Of a stretch of 64,000 bases of DNA, positions 16,637-25,065 are shown in pieces. The stretch spans positions 365,680 through 429,679 of the forward strand of contig NZ_LSRE01000012.1 of the NCBI RefSeq assembly GCF_001575205.1. Reading direction: 5' to 3'. This stretch comes from Tsukamurella pseudospumae. GTDB lineage: Bacteria > Actinomycetota > Actinomycetes > Mycobacteriales > Mycobacteriaceae. Numbering within the stretch: the stretch's first letter is position 1; each line of letters starts with the position of its first letter. The notes under the pieces are model-generated. The model was given only the letters and a program-made list of their open reading frames with translations, did no database searches and had not been told where the DNA came from. The translations under genes were made by a program, and so were the position numbers.

Positions 16637-17263
16637 TCACAGTATCCAGCCCAGTTCCCGGGCCCGCACGGCCGCCTCGTACCGGTTCGCGACGCCCAGC
16701 TTCGCCATCGCCGAGGAGAGGTAGTTGCGGGTCGTGCCCGGACTCAGGTGCGCGCGCCGCGCGATCTCGTCGACCGAGGCACCGTCGATGGCGAACTCGA
16801 GCACGTCGGCCTCCCGGGGCGTGAGCGGCGAGTCGCCCGCGCTGATCGCGTCGGCGGCCAACTCGGGGTCGACGTACCGTCCGCCGGCATGGACGGTGCG
16901 GATGACCTGCGCCAGCGTCGCGGCCGGTGCGGTCTTGGGGAGGAAGCCGCGCACGCCCGTCGCGAGCGCGCGCTTGAGGTAGCCGGGCCGGCCGTGGCTC
17001 GTCACGATGAGGGTCGCGGCGCCCGGGGTGCGGCGCAGCAGTTCGGCGGCGGTGTCGATGCCGTCGGGGCCGGGCATCTGCAGGTCGATCACCGCGACGG
17101 CGGACGGCAGGCCCTCCGCGGCGCGCCGCTCCCACAGCGCGATCAGCTCGGTGCCCGACGCCGCCTCGGCCGCGACCGTGATGTCGGGCTCCAGGTCGAG
17201 CAGCGCGGCCACCGCGGTCCGGATCAGGTGCTCGTCGTCGGCGAGCATCACCTCGATCGTCAT
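16637..17263 (-). CDS. LuxR/NarL-family response regulator (DesR-like)
   Basis: A 208-aa two-component regulator. The receiver domain carries the acidic pair 'LADDEH', the phospho-acceptor Asp in 'VAVIDLQMPGPDGID' and the conserved Lys in 'GFLPKTAPA'. The C-terminal LuxR helix-turn-helix is 'LTPREADVLEFAIDGASVDE' followed by 'IARRAHLSPGTTRNYLSSAM'. The ATG overlaps the kinase stop (ATGA). It is the last gene of the operon small protein-ATPase-permease-kinase-regulator. Such regulators commonly control their own ABC exporter, and the palindrome ATGACA-TC-TGTCAT upstream of the operon is the likely target. Confidence 0.93.
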   Translation of the reverse strand: MTIEVMLADDEHLIRTAVAALLDLEPDITVAAEAASGTELIALWERRAAEGLPSAVAVIDLQMPGPDGIDTAAELLRRTPGAATLIVTSHGRPGYLKRALATGVRGFLPKTAPAATLAQVIRTVHAGGRYVDPELAADAISAGDSPLTPREADVLEFAIDGASVDEIARRAHLSPGTTRNYLSSAMAKLGVANRYEAAVRARELGWIL

Positions 17264-18483
17264 GCTTCCTCCCAGGTCGCGGTCAGGACGAACTCCTCGC
17301 CCTCGCGGGCACCGTCGAGGCCCGCGCCCACGGCCCGGAGCCTGCCCTGCAGGCCGTCCAGGCCCGAGCCCTCCACCGATCCTGGTGCCGCGCGGGCCCC
17401 GTCCAGTGGCTCCGTTCGCGAGGCGGCTCGTGCGCCCTCGTCCCGTTCGGGACGCAGCACCCCGTCGTTGCGCAGGACCAGGCCCGACGGGCTCAGCGTG
17501 AGCACGGCCTGGCCCGCAGCGGAGTGCTTGACGATGTTGGTGACGCCCTCGCGGACGACCCACGCGGCGGCCTCGTGGAGGTCGGTGGGGACGTCGTCGG
17601 GGGTGCCGATGACCCGGAGCTCGCAGCCGGCCGCGGACAGCAGCGAGCGCGCGCCCGCGACCTCGGTGCCGAGGTCGATCCCGCGGTAGCCGCGAACCAG
17701 GGAGCGGGTGTCCTCCATCGACGAGACGGCCAGCGCCTTCACCTCGTCCATCTCGGCGACCGCGCGGTCGACGGCCCCCGCGCGGGCGAGGGTCGCGGCC
17801 AGCTCGCTCTTGACCGCGACCGCCGAGAAGGCCCGCCCGACGACGTCGTGCAGGTCGCGGGAGAAGCGCAGTCGTTCCTCGGCGACCTCGAGTTCCGCGG
17901 CCGCCCGTTTGCCCTCCTCCAATTCGGTGAGGATCTGCAGGCTCCAGACCGTGGTGCGCGAGGTCCACATCAACAGCACGCCGATGGCGAGCAACAGCGC
18001 GAAGAAGGCCGGAGCGTTCGTGGGGCGCAGGAGCAGGGCCGTGGCCGCCGCGGCGACCAGCAGGAGGGCCCATCGGTGCCGGACGAAGGGCAGCACCGCG
18101 CAGGTCGCCATCGCGTACGCGACCGAGCACATGACCCGCGAGCCGGCGGGATCGGCGCCGATGTGCGGTGCGATCTGCGCGCCGACGACGCCGGCTGACC
18201 ACACCGCGCCGAGGCCGGCGAGCGCGAACCGCCACGCGATACGACGCTGGCGGTCGGTGGCGCGGATGGACAGGTCGGGTTGTGCCTCGATCCCCGCGAT
18301 GGACGCGAGACCTGCGACGACGATGCCGATCACCGGCCAGAGCGTGGTGCCCGACGTGGCCATCATGACCACGAAGGTGATCATCACGATCTGCAGCACC
18401 GCGCGGGTGTACAGCCGGAACTTGTCGGCGCTGGACTTCGCGTGCCACCAGTCGAGGCTCTTCCCGAAGCGGGCGGGGATCAC
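17260..18483 (-). CDS. histidine kinase, DesK/NarX type
   Basis: A 407-aa sensor kinase. The N-terminal ~180 residues hold five or six membrane helices ('AVLQIVMITFVVMMATSG', 'ALLLVAAAATALLLRP', 'FFALLLAIGVLLMW') with no large extracellular loop. The HisKA_3 phosphorylation site is His in 'LRFSRDLHDVVGRAFSAVAV'. The ATPase lobe has 'AAAWVVREGVTNIVKHSAAG' (N box) and 'GSGLDGLQGRLRAVGAGLDG' (G box). Start is GTG at 18483, overlapping the permease stop by 4 bp. The lack of a periplasmic sensor domain suggests it reads a membrane signal or the state of the exporter, as for other kinases coupled to ABC-2 pumps. Confidence 0.9.
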   Translation of the reverse strand: MIPARFGKSLDWWHAKSSADKFRLYTRAVLQIVMITFVVMMATSGTTLWPVIGIVVAGLASIAGIEAQPDLSIRATDRQRRIAWRFALAGLGAVWSAGVVGAQIAPHIGADPAGSRVMCSVAYAMATCAVLPFVRHRWALLLVAAAATALLLRPTNAPAFFALLLAIGVLLMWTSRTTVWSLQILTELEEGKRAAAELEVAEERLRFSRDLHDVVGRAFSAVAVKSELAATLARAGAVDRAVAEMDEVKALAVSSMEDTRSLVRGYRGIDLGTEVAGARSLLSAAGCELRVIGTPDDVPTDLHEAAAWVVREGVTNIVKHSAAGQAVLTLSPSGLVLRNDGVLRPERDEGARAASRTEPLDGARAAPGSVEGSGLDGLQGRLRAVGAGLDGAREGEEFVLTATWEEA

Positions 18484-19304
18484 CCGCGATCGTCCCAGCG
18501 GAACCAGCGCTTGGCCATCACGAGCGCGATCACGGTCCATACCGCCAGTGTCGCAAGTGGGCGGCCGGTCTCGCCGAAGGTGGCGGCGAAGCCGAGCGGC
18601 GCGGCGTCGTCGGACATGCCGGGCGCGATGCCCGCCTGCCCGAGCCGGATGAGGTCGGAGACGGCGGCGAAGGGCGTCCAGTCGGCGACCAGGGCCAGGC
18701 GTTCCGGGAGGATCTGCCGGATGTTCGCCATGCCCGCCATCGCCACGATCATCACCGGCATCGAGGTGATCTGGGCGGCCTCGGCGTTCTTGGTGACCGC
18801 GCTGGTCGCCAGCGCCAGCAGGGTGAAGATCACCAGGCCGACGGCGAGCGCGAACACCATGAGCAGTGCGTTCACCGGGACTGGCCCGCCGGCGCCGTAG
18901 ACGGCGGCGCACACGATCGCCGCGCCGACCAGGGTGAGGCCGATGCCCGGGATACCGGGGGCGGTGAGGATCTGCAGGTCCGAGGACTCGCCCGTGCGCA
19001 GCCGCTTGAGCACGCCCTCCGAGCGGCGCGTGGTGACCATCGACAGCACCGAGTAGTACTGCACGAACAGCAGCGCGAACACCGCGAACATCTCGATCGT
19101 GGTCGCCACGCCCACCGGCTTGGGCGCCTGGTCGCCGCGGGCGACGAAGAACAGCAACAAGGGGGTCCCGACGGGGAAGACGGTCCCCATGAACAGCAGG
19201 GTCTTGTTGCGGCGGAACTGCAGGTACTCGGCGTGCGCGAGGGCGCGCAGCGGGTGCCTGCCGTAGCCGACTCCGGGGCGGGTCTGGGCGGTGGCCGTGG
19301 TCAT
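18480..19304 (-). CDS. ABC-2 type exporter permease
   Basis: A 274-aa membrane protein of the ABC-2 permease family, with about six helices ('NKTLLFMGTVFPVGTPLLLF', 'IEMFAVFALLFVQYYSVLSM', 'ALLMVFALAVGLVIFTLLAL', 'VMIVAMAGMANI'). The cytoplasmic stretch 'TTRRSEGVLKRLRTGESSD' after the second helix is typical of drug and antibiotic export permeases. The ATG overlaps the ATPase stop (ATGA) and its stop overlaps the kinase GTG. With the ATPase it should form a homodimeric-permease exporter; the substrate is unknown. Confidence 0.9.
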   Translation of the reverse strand: MTTATAQTRPGVGYGRHPLRALAHAEYLQFRRNKTLLFMGTVFPVGTPLLLFFVARGDQAPKPVGVATTIEMFAVFALLFVQYYSVLSMVTTRRSEGVLKRLRTGESSDLQILTAPGIPGIGLTLVGAAIVCAAVYGAGGPVPVNALLMVFALAVGLVIFTLLALATSAVTKNAEAAQITSMPVMIVAMAGMANIRQILPERLALVADWTPFAAVSDLIRLGQAGIAPGMSDDAAPLGFAATFGETGRPLATLAVWTVIALVMAKRWFRWDDRG

Positions 19305-20275
19305 GCTCGCGCTCCGATCGGCTCGGGGGAGTGGGTCGCGTCGTCCTCGGTCGCGATGGCGAGGAAGACGGACTCGAGGGAGGGGTGACGGGCCTGCAGT
19401 CCGGACAGCGTGAGGCCGCGGTCGGCGGCCCAGTCGAGAAGGGTGTGCAGGTCGTCCTGGAGACGGTGGGTGCGTAGGGCGACGCGGCCGGCACCGTCGG
19501 GCGCCTGGTTCCAGGCGGCACTGAGGGCGGGCAGGGGCACGGCGGGATCGTCGAGGACGATCTCCGCGGGGTGGCCCTCGACGATCTCGCGGAGCGTGCC
19601 GAGCCGCGCGACGGTGCCGCGGTGCATGATCGCGATCCGGTCGGCGAGCGCCTCGGCCTCGTCGAGGTAATGCGTGGTCAGGACCATCGTGACGCCGTCG
19701 CGCTTGAGCTCGGCGAGGAGCTGCCAGGTGGCGCGGCGGCTCTCGGGATCGAGTCCGGTGGTCGGCTCGTCGAGGAACAGCAGGCGCGGCTGTCCGATGA
19801 GGGCGCACGCGAGGTCCACGCGCCGCTGCTCGCCGCCCGACAGCGCGCGCACCCGCACGTCCGCGCGGTCGGTGAGGCGGACGCGCTCGAGGACGGCGTC
19901 GGCGGTGGTCGGGTTGCTGCAGGTGCCGCGCCACATCTCGAGCGTTTCGCGGACCGTGAGCTCGCCGGGCAGGCCGCCGGACTGCAGCATGATGCCGGTG
20001 AGCGGCCGCACGCGGCGCCGGTCCCGGCGGGGGTCGAGTCCGAAGACGGCGAGCTCGCCGCCGCTCGGCTCCGCGAGGCCCTCGAGCAGGTCCAGGGTGG
20101 AGGTCTTGCCGGCGCCGTTGGTCCCGAGCAGGGCGAAGACCTCGCCGGCGCGGATGTCGAGGTCGATGCCGCGGACGGCCTCGAAGGCGTCCGCGCCGGA
20201 GCCGTAGGTCCGGCGCAGGCCCATGGCCGCGATGACGGGGTCGACGGTGGCGGTGCTCGCCTCGCCCGCGGTCAC
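19301..20275 (-). CDS. ABC exporter ATP-binding protein (DrrA/CcmA type)
   Basis: A 324-aa ATPase with Walker A 'LLGTNGAGKTSTLDL', signature 'VRALSGGEQRRVDLACAL', Walker B 'LLFLDEPTTGLDPESRR' and His switch 'MVLTTHYLDEAEALAD'. The C-terminal ~100 residues form the extra domain common in daunorubicin-resistance-like ATPases. Start is GTG at 20275, overlapping the small membrane protein stop by 4 bp. Partner of the permease at 18480-19304. Confidence 0.92.
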   Translation of the reverse strand: MTAGEASTATVDPVIAAMGLRRTYGSGADAFEAVRGIDLDIRAGEVFALLGTNGAGKTSTLDLLEGLAEPSGGELAVFGLDPRRDRRRVRPLTGIMLQSGGLPGELTVRETLEMWRGTCSNPTTADAVLERVRLTDRADVRVRALSGGEQRRVDLACALIGQPRLLFLDEPTTGLDPESRRATWQLLAELKRDGVTMVLTTHYLDEAEALADRIAIMHRGTVARLGTLREIVEGHPAEIVLDDPAVPLPALSAAWNQAPDGAGRVALRTHRLQDDLHTLLDWAADRGLTLSGLQARHPSLESVFLAIATEDDATHSPEPIGARA

Positions 20276-20550
20276 GAGCGGCCCCACTTCCGGGTGCCGA
20301 GGACCCAGCGCACGGCGAGGTGCACGGCGACGACGCCGGTGACGATCGCGGCGAGCAGCAGCGGGGGCTGCAGCAGGACCACGACGAGCGCGATGAGCAC
20401 GACGGTGGCGATGATCACCGCCCCCTCCCGGGCGCGGGTAGGAGCGGGGCCGAGCCGGCACGAGTCGACGAACAGGTCGTGCAGACCGGAGGTCGACGGT
20501 GCCGGACGGTGTTCCGGACGGTGGGCGGTGTGCAGGTCGTTGGCGTTCAT
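20272..20550 (-). CDS. small two-helix membrane protein heading the ABC/two-component operon
   Basis: A 92-aa protein, unrecognised as a family. Residues 1-42 are hydrophilic ('HRPEHRPAPSTSGLHDLFVD'). Two hydrophobic helices follow ('AVIIATVVLIALVVVLLQ', 'LLLAAIVTGVVAVHLAVRWV') and a basic end (TRKWGRS). It overlaps the ATPase start by 4 bp, so it belongs to the five-gene operon. A role as a small accessory or sensor subunit of the exporter is plausible but inferred from position only. Confidence 0.7.
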   Translation of the reverse strand: MNANDLHTAHRPEHRPAPSTSGLHDLFVDSCRLGPAPTRAREGAVIIATVVLIALVVVLLQPPLLLAAIVTGVVAVHLAVRWVLGTRKWGRS

Positions 20551-20630
20551 GTGATCAACCCTCGCCGGGTTCGGGCCGCGTCAGTAGTGCGCGCAGTCAG
20601 AGGATTCCCGCTGGTTGTCACCGGTTCCCG

Positions 20631-20644
20631 ATGACATCTGTCAT
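20631..20644. promoter_or_regulatory. palindrome ATGACA-TC-TGTCAT, likely response-regulator operator
   Basis: A perfect 14-bp palindrome lies in the 193-bp space between the divergent exporter operon and ugpA, 81 bp upstream of the small membrane protein start. ATGAC-N4-GTCAT is the shape of sites bound by LuxR-type regulators coupled to ABC-2 exporters, which makes autoregulation by the 16637-17263 regulator the simplest reading. Confidence 0.55.
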
Positions 20645-20743
20645 GCCGCAGGTGGCCCCCCCGCCCCGTGCGATCATGAATTCGTTACCGAATCTTTTCT
20701 CGGTTTTCGTCCGCCGGACGGGGAAGTGCAGCACGCTACGGCA

Positions 20744-21676
20744 GTGACCGCCACGACGGAACGGGTGGAGCCATCACCCAAGAGGGGGCTGGCCGCCGAC
20801 CTGGTACCCAAGGACAACCTGCTGTTCCTGTTGTTCGTGGTGCCCAATCTGGTGCTGCTCGCCGTTTTCACGTATCGCCCACTGATCGACAACGTGCGGC
20901 TGAGCTTCCACGACTGGTCGCTCGCGAGCTCCGAGCCCGCGAAGTGGATCGGCCTGGACAACTATCGGGAGTTCTTCACCAAGGCGGAGAGCTGGCAGGT
21001 CGTCACCGTCACGCTGATCTTCACCGTGAGCGCGGTGGTGTTCTCGATGGTGCTGGGCCTGGCCCTGGCGATGTTGCTGGACCAGAACCTCAAGGGCCGC
21101 AACCTGGTCCGTTCCGCGGTGTTCGCGCCCTTCGTGATCTCGGGCGCCGCGATCGGCGCCGCCTTCTACTTCGTTTTCAACCCGCAGTTCGGCGCGGTGG
21201 CGTCGATCCTCGGCTGGTTCGGCATCGAGAGCCCGGACTTCTACCAGAGTCCCGGTTGGGCGCTGTTCCTGGTGACGTTCACCTACATCTGGAAGAACCT
21301 GGGCTACACCTTCGTCATCTACCTCGCCGCGCTGCAGGGGCTCAACAAGGATCTCGACGAGGCCGCGGCGATCGACGGGACGCCCGCCTGGCGCAAGTTC
21401 TGGCGGGTCACGCTGCCGCAGCTGCGGCCCGCCACCTACTTCCTATCGATCACGGTGCTGCTCAACAGCCTTCAGGTCTTCGACATCCTCAACATCATGT
21501 TCCCCGACGGTGGGCCGCAGAGCGGCACCACGACCATGGTGTTCGACATCTACTGGCAGACCTTCCGCAACCAGCGCGCCGGCTACGGCGCGACCATCGC
21601 CACGATCATGTTCCTCGTACTGCTGATCGTGACCGTGGTGCAGGTGCGGATGATGGACCGGGGGGACGACAAGTGA
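20744..21676 (+). CDS. ugpA: glycerophosphodiester/sugar ABC permease UgpA
   Basis: A 310-aa permease with six helices and EAA loop 'DEAAAIDGTPAWRKFWRVTL'. The order permease-permease-binding protein-ATPase (A-E-B-C) is that of mycobacterial ugpAEBC, and the binding protein is clearly UgpB-like. The GTG at 20744 is chosen as start because the preceding in-frame residues do not resemble the family. There is no strong ribosome site within 12 nt, so the start is less certain than the gene. The stop overlaps ugpE (GTGA). Confidence 0.88.
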   Translation: MTATTERVEPSPKRGLAADLVPKDNLLFLLFVVPNLVLLAVFTYRPLIDNVRLSFHDWSLASSEPAKWIGLDNYREFFTKAESWQVVTVTLIFTVSAVVFSMVLGLALAMLLDQNLKGRNLVRSAVFAPFVISGAAIGAAFYFVFNPQFGAVASILGWFGIESPDFYQSPGWALFLVTFTYIWKNLGYTFVIYLAALQGLNKDLDEAAAIDGTPAWRKFWRVTLPQLRPATYFLSITVLLNSLQVFDILNIMFPDGGPQSGTTTMVFDIYWQTFRNQRAGYGATIATIMFLVLLIVTVVQVRMMDRGDDK

Positions 21677-22518
21677 GCAGCCTGCTCAAGTCCGGACCGA
21701 CGGGCAGCGTCGGGATGAAGATCGTCGGCTACCTCGGCATGCTGGCCACGCTGCTGCTGGTGGCGGTGCCGGTGTACTTCATCGTCATCACCTCGTTCAA
21801 GGACCGGCCGGACATCTTCGTTTCGCCCGCCACCTGGTGGCCGCCGACGTGGTACCCGGGCAACTACAGCTATGTCACGCAGGAGATCCCGTACTGGCAG
21901 TACCTGCGGAACTCGGCGATCATCACGCTGGTCACCAGTTCGATCAAGTTCGTGCTCGGCGTGAGCAGCGCCTACGCGCTGGTGTTCCTGCGCTTCCCGT
22001 TCAAGAAGGTCCTGTTCGTGGTGATCATCGCGGCGCTCATGGTGCCCAACCAGATCACGGTGATCTCGAACTTCGCGCTCATGGCGGACTACAAGAACAC
22101 CTTCTTCGGCATCATCGTGCCGCTCGCCGGCGTGGCCTTCGGCACCTTCCTCATGCGCAACCACTTCCTCTCCCTGCCCAAGGAGATCGTCGAGGCCGCG
22201 CGGATGGACGGGGCCGGCCACCTGCGGCTGCTGTTCCGGGTGATCCTGCCGATCTCGATCCCCACGATGGTGGCCTTCGCGGTGATCACCCTGGTGAACG
22301 AGTGGAACGAGTACCTCTGGCCGTTCCTCATGTCCGACAACGCCGCGGTGGCGCCGCTGCCTGTCGGCCTGACCCTGCTGCAGAACACCGAGCAGGGCGT
22401 GAACTGGGGGCCGGTCATGGCCGCCACGCTGCTCACCGCGCTACCCATGCTCGTCGTCTTCCTGATCCTGCAACGGCAGATGATCAAGGGCCTCACGTCC
22501 GGCGCCGTCAAGGGCTGA
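21673..22518 (+). CDS. ugpE: glycerophosphodiester/sugar ABC permease UgpE
   Basis: A 281-aa MalG-type permease with six helices ('MLATLLLVAVPVYFIVITSF', 'VLFVVIIAALMVPNQITV') and EAA loop 'EAARMDGAGHLRLLFRVILP'. The GTG start at 21673 overlaps the ugpA stop by 4 bp. It pairs with UgpA to form the channel of the importer. Confidence 0.9.
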   Translation: MSSLLKSGPTGSVGMKIVGYLGMLATLLLVAVPVYFIVITSFKDRPDIFVSPATWWPPTWYPGNYSYVTQEIPYWQYLRNSAIITLVTSSIKFVLGVSSAYALVFLRFPFKKVLFVVIIAALMVPNQITVISNFALMADYKNTFFGIIVPLAGVAFGTFLMRNHFLSLPKEIVEAARMDGAGHLRLLFRVILPISIPTMVAFAVITLVNEWNEYLWPFLMSDNAAVAPLPVGLTLLQNTEQGVNWGPVMAATLLTALPMLVVFLILQRQMIKGLTSGAVKG

Positions 22519-22559
22519 CCGGGACCACCACCGAATACGAAACACCAAGGGAGAAACTC

Positions 22560-23873
22560 ATGGTCGACTTCACCAGGCGCGGCTTCCTCGCGACCGGACT
22601 CGCCGCCACCGCGGCCGTCGCCGCGGCGTGCGCGGGATCCGGTTCCGGCGGCGGCTCGTCGAACTCCGGCGGGGGCAGCGGCGGCGACATCACGCTGCGC
22701 TTCCTCACCAACCATCCCGGCAGTTCGAAGGCCGTGGAGCAGGAGCTGATCGACGCCTTCCAGAAGGCGAACCCCGGCATCAAGGTGGAGTTGCTCGACG
22801 GCGGCAAGGACTACGAGGAAGTCGCGCAGAAGTTCCAGACCTCGCTTTCGGGCGGCGCCAAGCCCGATGTCATCGTCGTCTCCGACGTGACCTGGTTCAA
22901 CTTCGCGCTCAACAAGCAGATCGCGCCGCTGGACGAGCTGTTCGCCGGCGCCGGCCTCAAGCCCGAGGAGTACGTCGATTCGCTGCTGGCAGACACGAAG
23001 TTCGACGGCAAGCACTACGCCGTGCCGTACGCCCGGTCGACACCGCTGTTCTACTACAACAAGGACGTCTGGAAGAAGGCCGGCCTCGAGGACCGCGGCC
23101 CCAAGGACTGGGACGAGTTCGTGCAGTGGGCCCCGCGCATCCAGGACGCGATCGGCGGCGACAAGAAGGCCATCGTGCTCGCCGACTCGGCGAACTACAT
23201 CGACTGGGTCTTCGAGGGCTGGAACTGGTCCAAGGGCGGCGCCTACTCCGATGGCTGGGACCTGAAGTTCACCACCCCCGAGTCGATCGCCGCGGCGAAC
23301 CAGCTCAAGGAGGTCATCGGCAAGTGGGGCCGGCTGACCAGCAAGCCGGAGAACGATTTCGGCGCCGGCCTGGCCGCCGTGACCCTGCAGTCCACGGGCT
23401 CGCTCAAGACCATCAGCACCACCGCCAAGTTCGAATTGGGCACGGCCTTCCTGCCGGGCCCCGCCGGCAAGTCCTGCCCGACGGGCGGCGCGGGTGTCGC
23501 CGTGGCGGAGGGGATCTCCGCCGAGCGCAAGGCCGCCGCCGTGAAGTTCATCGAGTTCCTCACCAATACGGCCAACACAGCGAAGTTCTCGCAGGGCACG
23601 GGCTACATGCCGGTCCGAAAGGCCGCCGTCGACGAGCCCACGATGAAGGCCTTCATCGAGAAGAACCCGAACTACGGCACCGCGGTCAAGCAGCTGCCGC
23701 TGACCCGCGTCCAGGACAACGCCCGCGTCTTCGTGCCGGGCGGCGGCCGCGACATCGGGCAGGCCCTGCAGCAGATCGCGACCGGCGGCGACGCCGCGGC
23801 CGTGCTCGGTGCGCTGCAGAAGACCATCCAGGGCAAGATCGACTCGCAGATCAAGCCCAAGCTGCCGAAGTAG
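22560..23873 (+). CDS. ugpB: substrate-binding lipoprotein UgpB
   Basis: A 437-aa extracytoplasmic binding protein. The N-terminus combines a twin-arginine-like motif (TRRGFLATG) with a lipobox around 'AAACAGSG'. Segments 'GGKDYEEVAQKFQTSLSGGA' and 'HYAVPYARSTPLFYYNKDVW' closely follow mycobacterial UgpB, which binds glycerophosphocholine, so phospholipid head-group scavenging is the likely job. A Gly/Ser-rich linker follows the lipid anchor. ATG at 22560 has an AAGGGAGAAA ribosome site. Confidence 0.92.
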   Translation: MVDFTRRGFLATGLAATAAVAAACAGSGSGGGSSNSGGGSGGDITLRFLTNHPGSSKAVEQELIDAFQKANPGIKVELLDGGKDYEEVAQKFQTSLSGGAKPDVIVVSDVTWFNFALNKQIAPLDELFAGAGLKPEEYVDSLLADTKFDGKHYAVPYARSTPLFYYNKDVWKKAGLEDRGPKDWDEFVQWAPRIQDAIGGDKKAIVLADSANYIDWVFEGWNWSKGGAYSDGWDLKFTTPESIAAANQLKEVIGKWGRLTSKPENDFGAGLAAVTLQSTGSLKTISTTAKFELGTAFLPGPAGKSCPTGGAGVAVAEGISAERKAAAVKFIEFLTNTANTAKFSQGTGYMPVRKAAVDEPTMKAFIEKNPNYGTAVKQLPLTRVQDNARVFVPGGGRDIGQALQQIATGGDAAAVLGALQKTIQGKIDSQIKPKLPK

Positions 23874-23920
23874 ATTCCGGCGCAGTCGGTTTCGTACGAA
23901 CTAGGAGTGACAGGAACACC

Positions 23921-24991
23921 ATGGCAACGGTGCGTTTCGACGGTGCGACCGTCCAGTACCCGGGCGCCGAGCGGCCGTCGGTCAGCTCGCTCGACCTGGA
24001 CATCGCCGACGGTGAGTTCGTCGTGCTCGTCGGCCCGTCGGGCTGCGGCAAGTCGACCAGTCTGCGGGCCCTCGCGGGCCTGGAGGCGGTCACGGACGGC
24101 CGCATCCTCATCGACGACGTCGACGTGACGGCGGTGTCGCCGAAGAAGCGCGACGTGGCCATGGTGTTCCAGAACTACGCCCTGTACCCGAACATGACGG
24201 TGGCGGGGAACATGGGCTTCGCGCTGCGCAATGCCGGTGTGTCCAAGGAGGACACGGCCAAGCGCGTGGCGGAGGCCGCCGCCATGCTCGAGCTGGAGCC
24301 GCTGCTCGACCGGAAGCCCGCGCGGCTCTCGGGCGGGCAGCGCCAGCGGGTGGCGATGGGCCGCGCCATCGTCCGGCACCCCAAGGTGTTCGCGATGGAC
24401 GAGCCGCTGTCGAACCTCGATGCGCGCCTGCGCGTCTCGACCCGCTCGCAGATCTCCGCGCTGCAGCGCCGGCTCGGCGTCACCACGCTGTACGTGACGC
24501 ACGACCAGGTGGAGGCCATGACGATGGGCGACCGCGTCGCCGTGCTCAAAGACGGTCTGCTGCAGCAGGTCGCGCCCCCGCGCGAGCTCTACGACGATCC
24601 GGTCAACACCTTCGTGGCGGGCTTCCTCGGCTCGCCGGGGATGAATCTCCTGACGGTGCCCCGCTCCGACGCCGGCGCCGACCTCGCCGGCGCCGTGGTG
24701 CCGGTTCCGCGCACCGTCGAATCCGGTTCGACGGTGACCGTCGGGCTGCGGCCCGAGGGACTCGAGGTGGTCGCGCCCGGCACGCCGGGGGCGGCCGAGG
24801 GCGCCGTCGCCCTGGTGGAGGAGCTCGGCGCCGAGGCTCTCGTCTACGTGAACGTGGACGGGCAGGACAAGCCCGTGGTGGCCCGGGTCGACCGCTCGAC
24901 GACGCTGCGCGCGGGCGAGGAGACGGGGCTGCTCCCCGCCGCGGATCAGGCGCTGTTCTTCCACGCGGAGTCGGGGGACCGCCTCCGCTGA
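23921..24991 (+). CDS. ugpC: ABC importer ATPase UgpC (MsmK/MalK type)
   Basis: A 356-aa ATPase: Walker [10 protein letters not shown], signature 'RLSGGQRQRVAMGRAIV', Walker B 'VFAMDEPLSNLDARLR' and switch His 'LYVTHDQVEAMTMGD'. A C-terminal TOBE/OB regulatory domain occupies residues ~245-356. It closes ugpAEBC 47 bp after ugpB. MalK-type ATPases can serve several sugar importers, so it may also energise others. Confidence 0.93.
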   Translation: MATVRFDGATVQYPGAERPSVSSLDLDIADGEFVVLVGPSGCGKSTSLRALAGLEAVTDGRILIDDVDVTAVSPKKRDVAMVFQNYALYPNMTVAGNMGFALRNAGVSKEDTAKRVAEAAAMLELEPLLDRKPARLSGGQRQRVAMGRAIVRHPKVFAMDEPLSNLDARLRVSTRSQISALQRRLGVTTLYVTHDQVEAMTMGDRVAVLKDGLLQQVAPPRELYDDPVNTFVAGFLGSPGMNLLTVPRSDAGADLAGAVVPVPRTVESGSTVTVGLRPEGLEVVAPGTPGAAEGAVALVEELGAEALVYVNVDGQDKPVVARVDRSTTLRAGEETGLLPAADQALFFHAESGDRLR

Positions 24992-25001
24992 CGACAGGGC
25001 A

Positions 25002-25048
25002 TTGACAAACCAGGTTCTGAGAGTCACTCTCAAATAAGAGTTACTCTC
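25002..25048 (+). promoter_or_regulatory. promoter with two TetR-type operators before the MFS pump
   Basis: A consensus -35 TTGACA (25002-25007) is followed by two related palindromes, GAGAGT-C-ACTCTC (25019-25031) and the weaker AAGAGTTACTCTC (25036-25048), centred 17 bp apart. They cover the expected -10 and start region. The arrangement suits repression by the adjacent TetR protein and release by a pump substrate. Confidence 0.65.
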
Positions 25049-25065
25049 GATCTGGAGGTTTCGTC

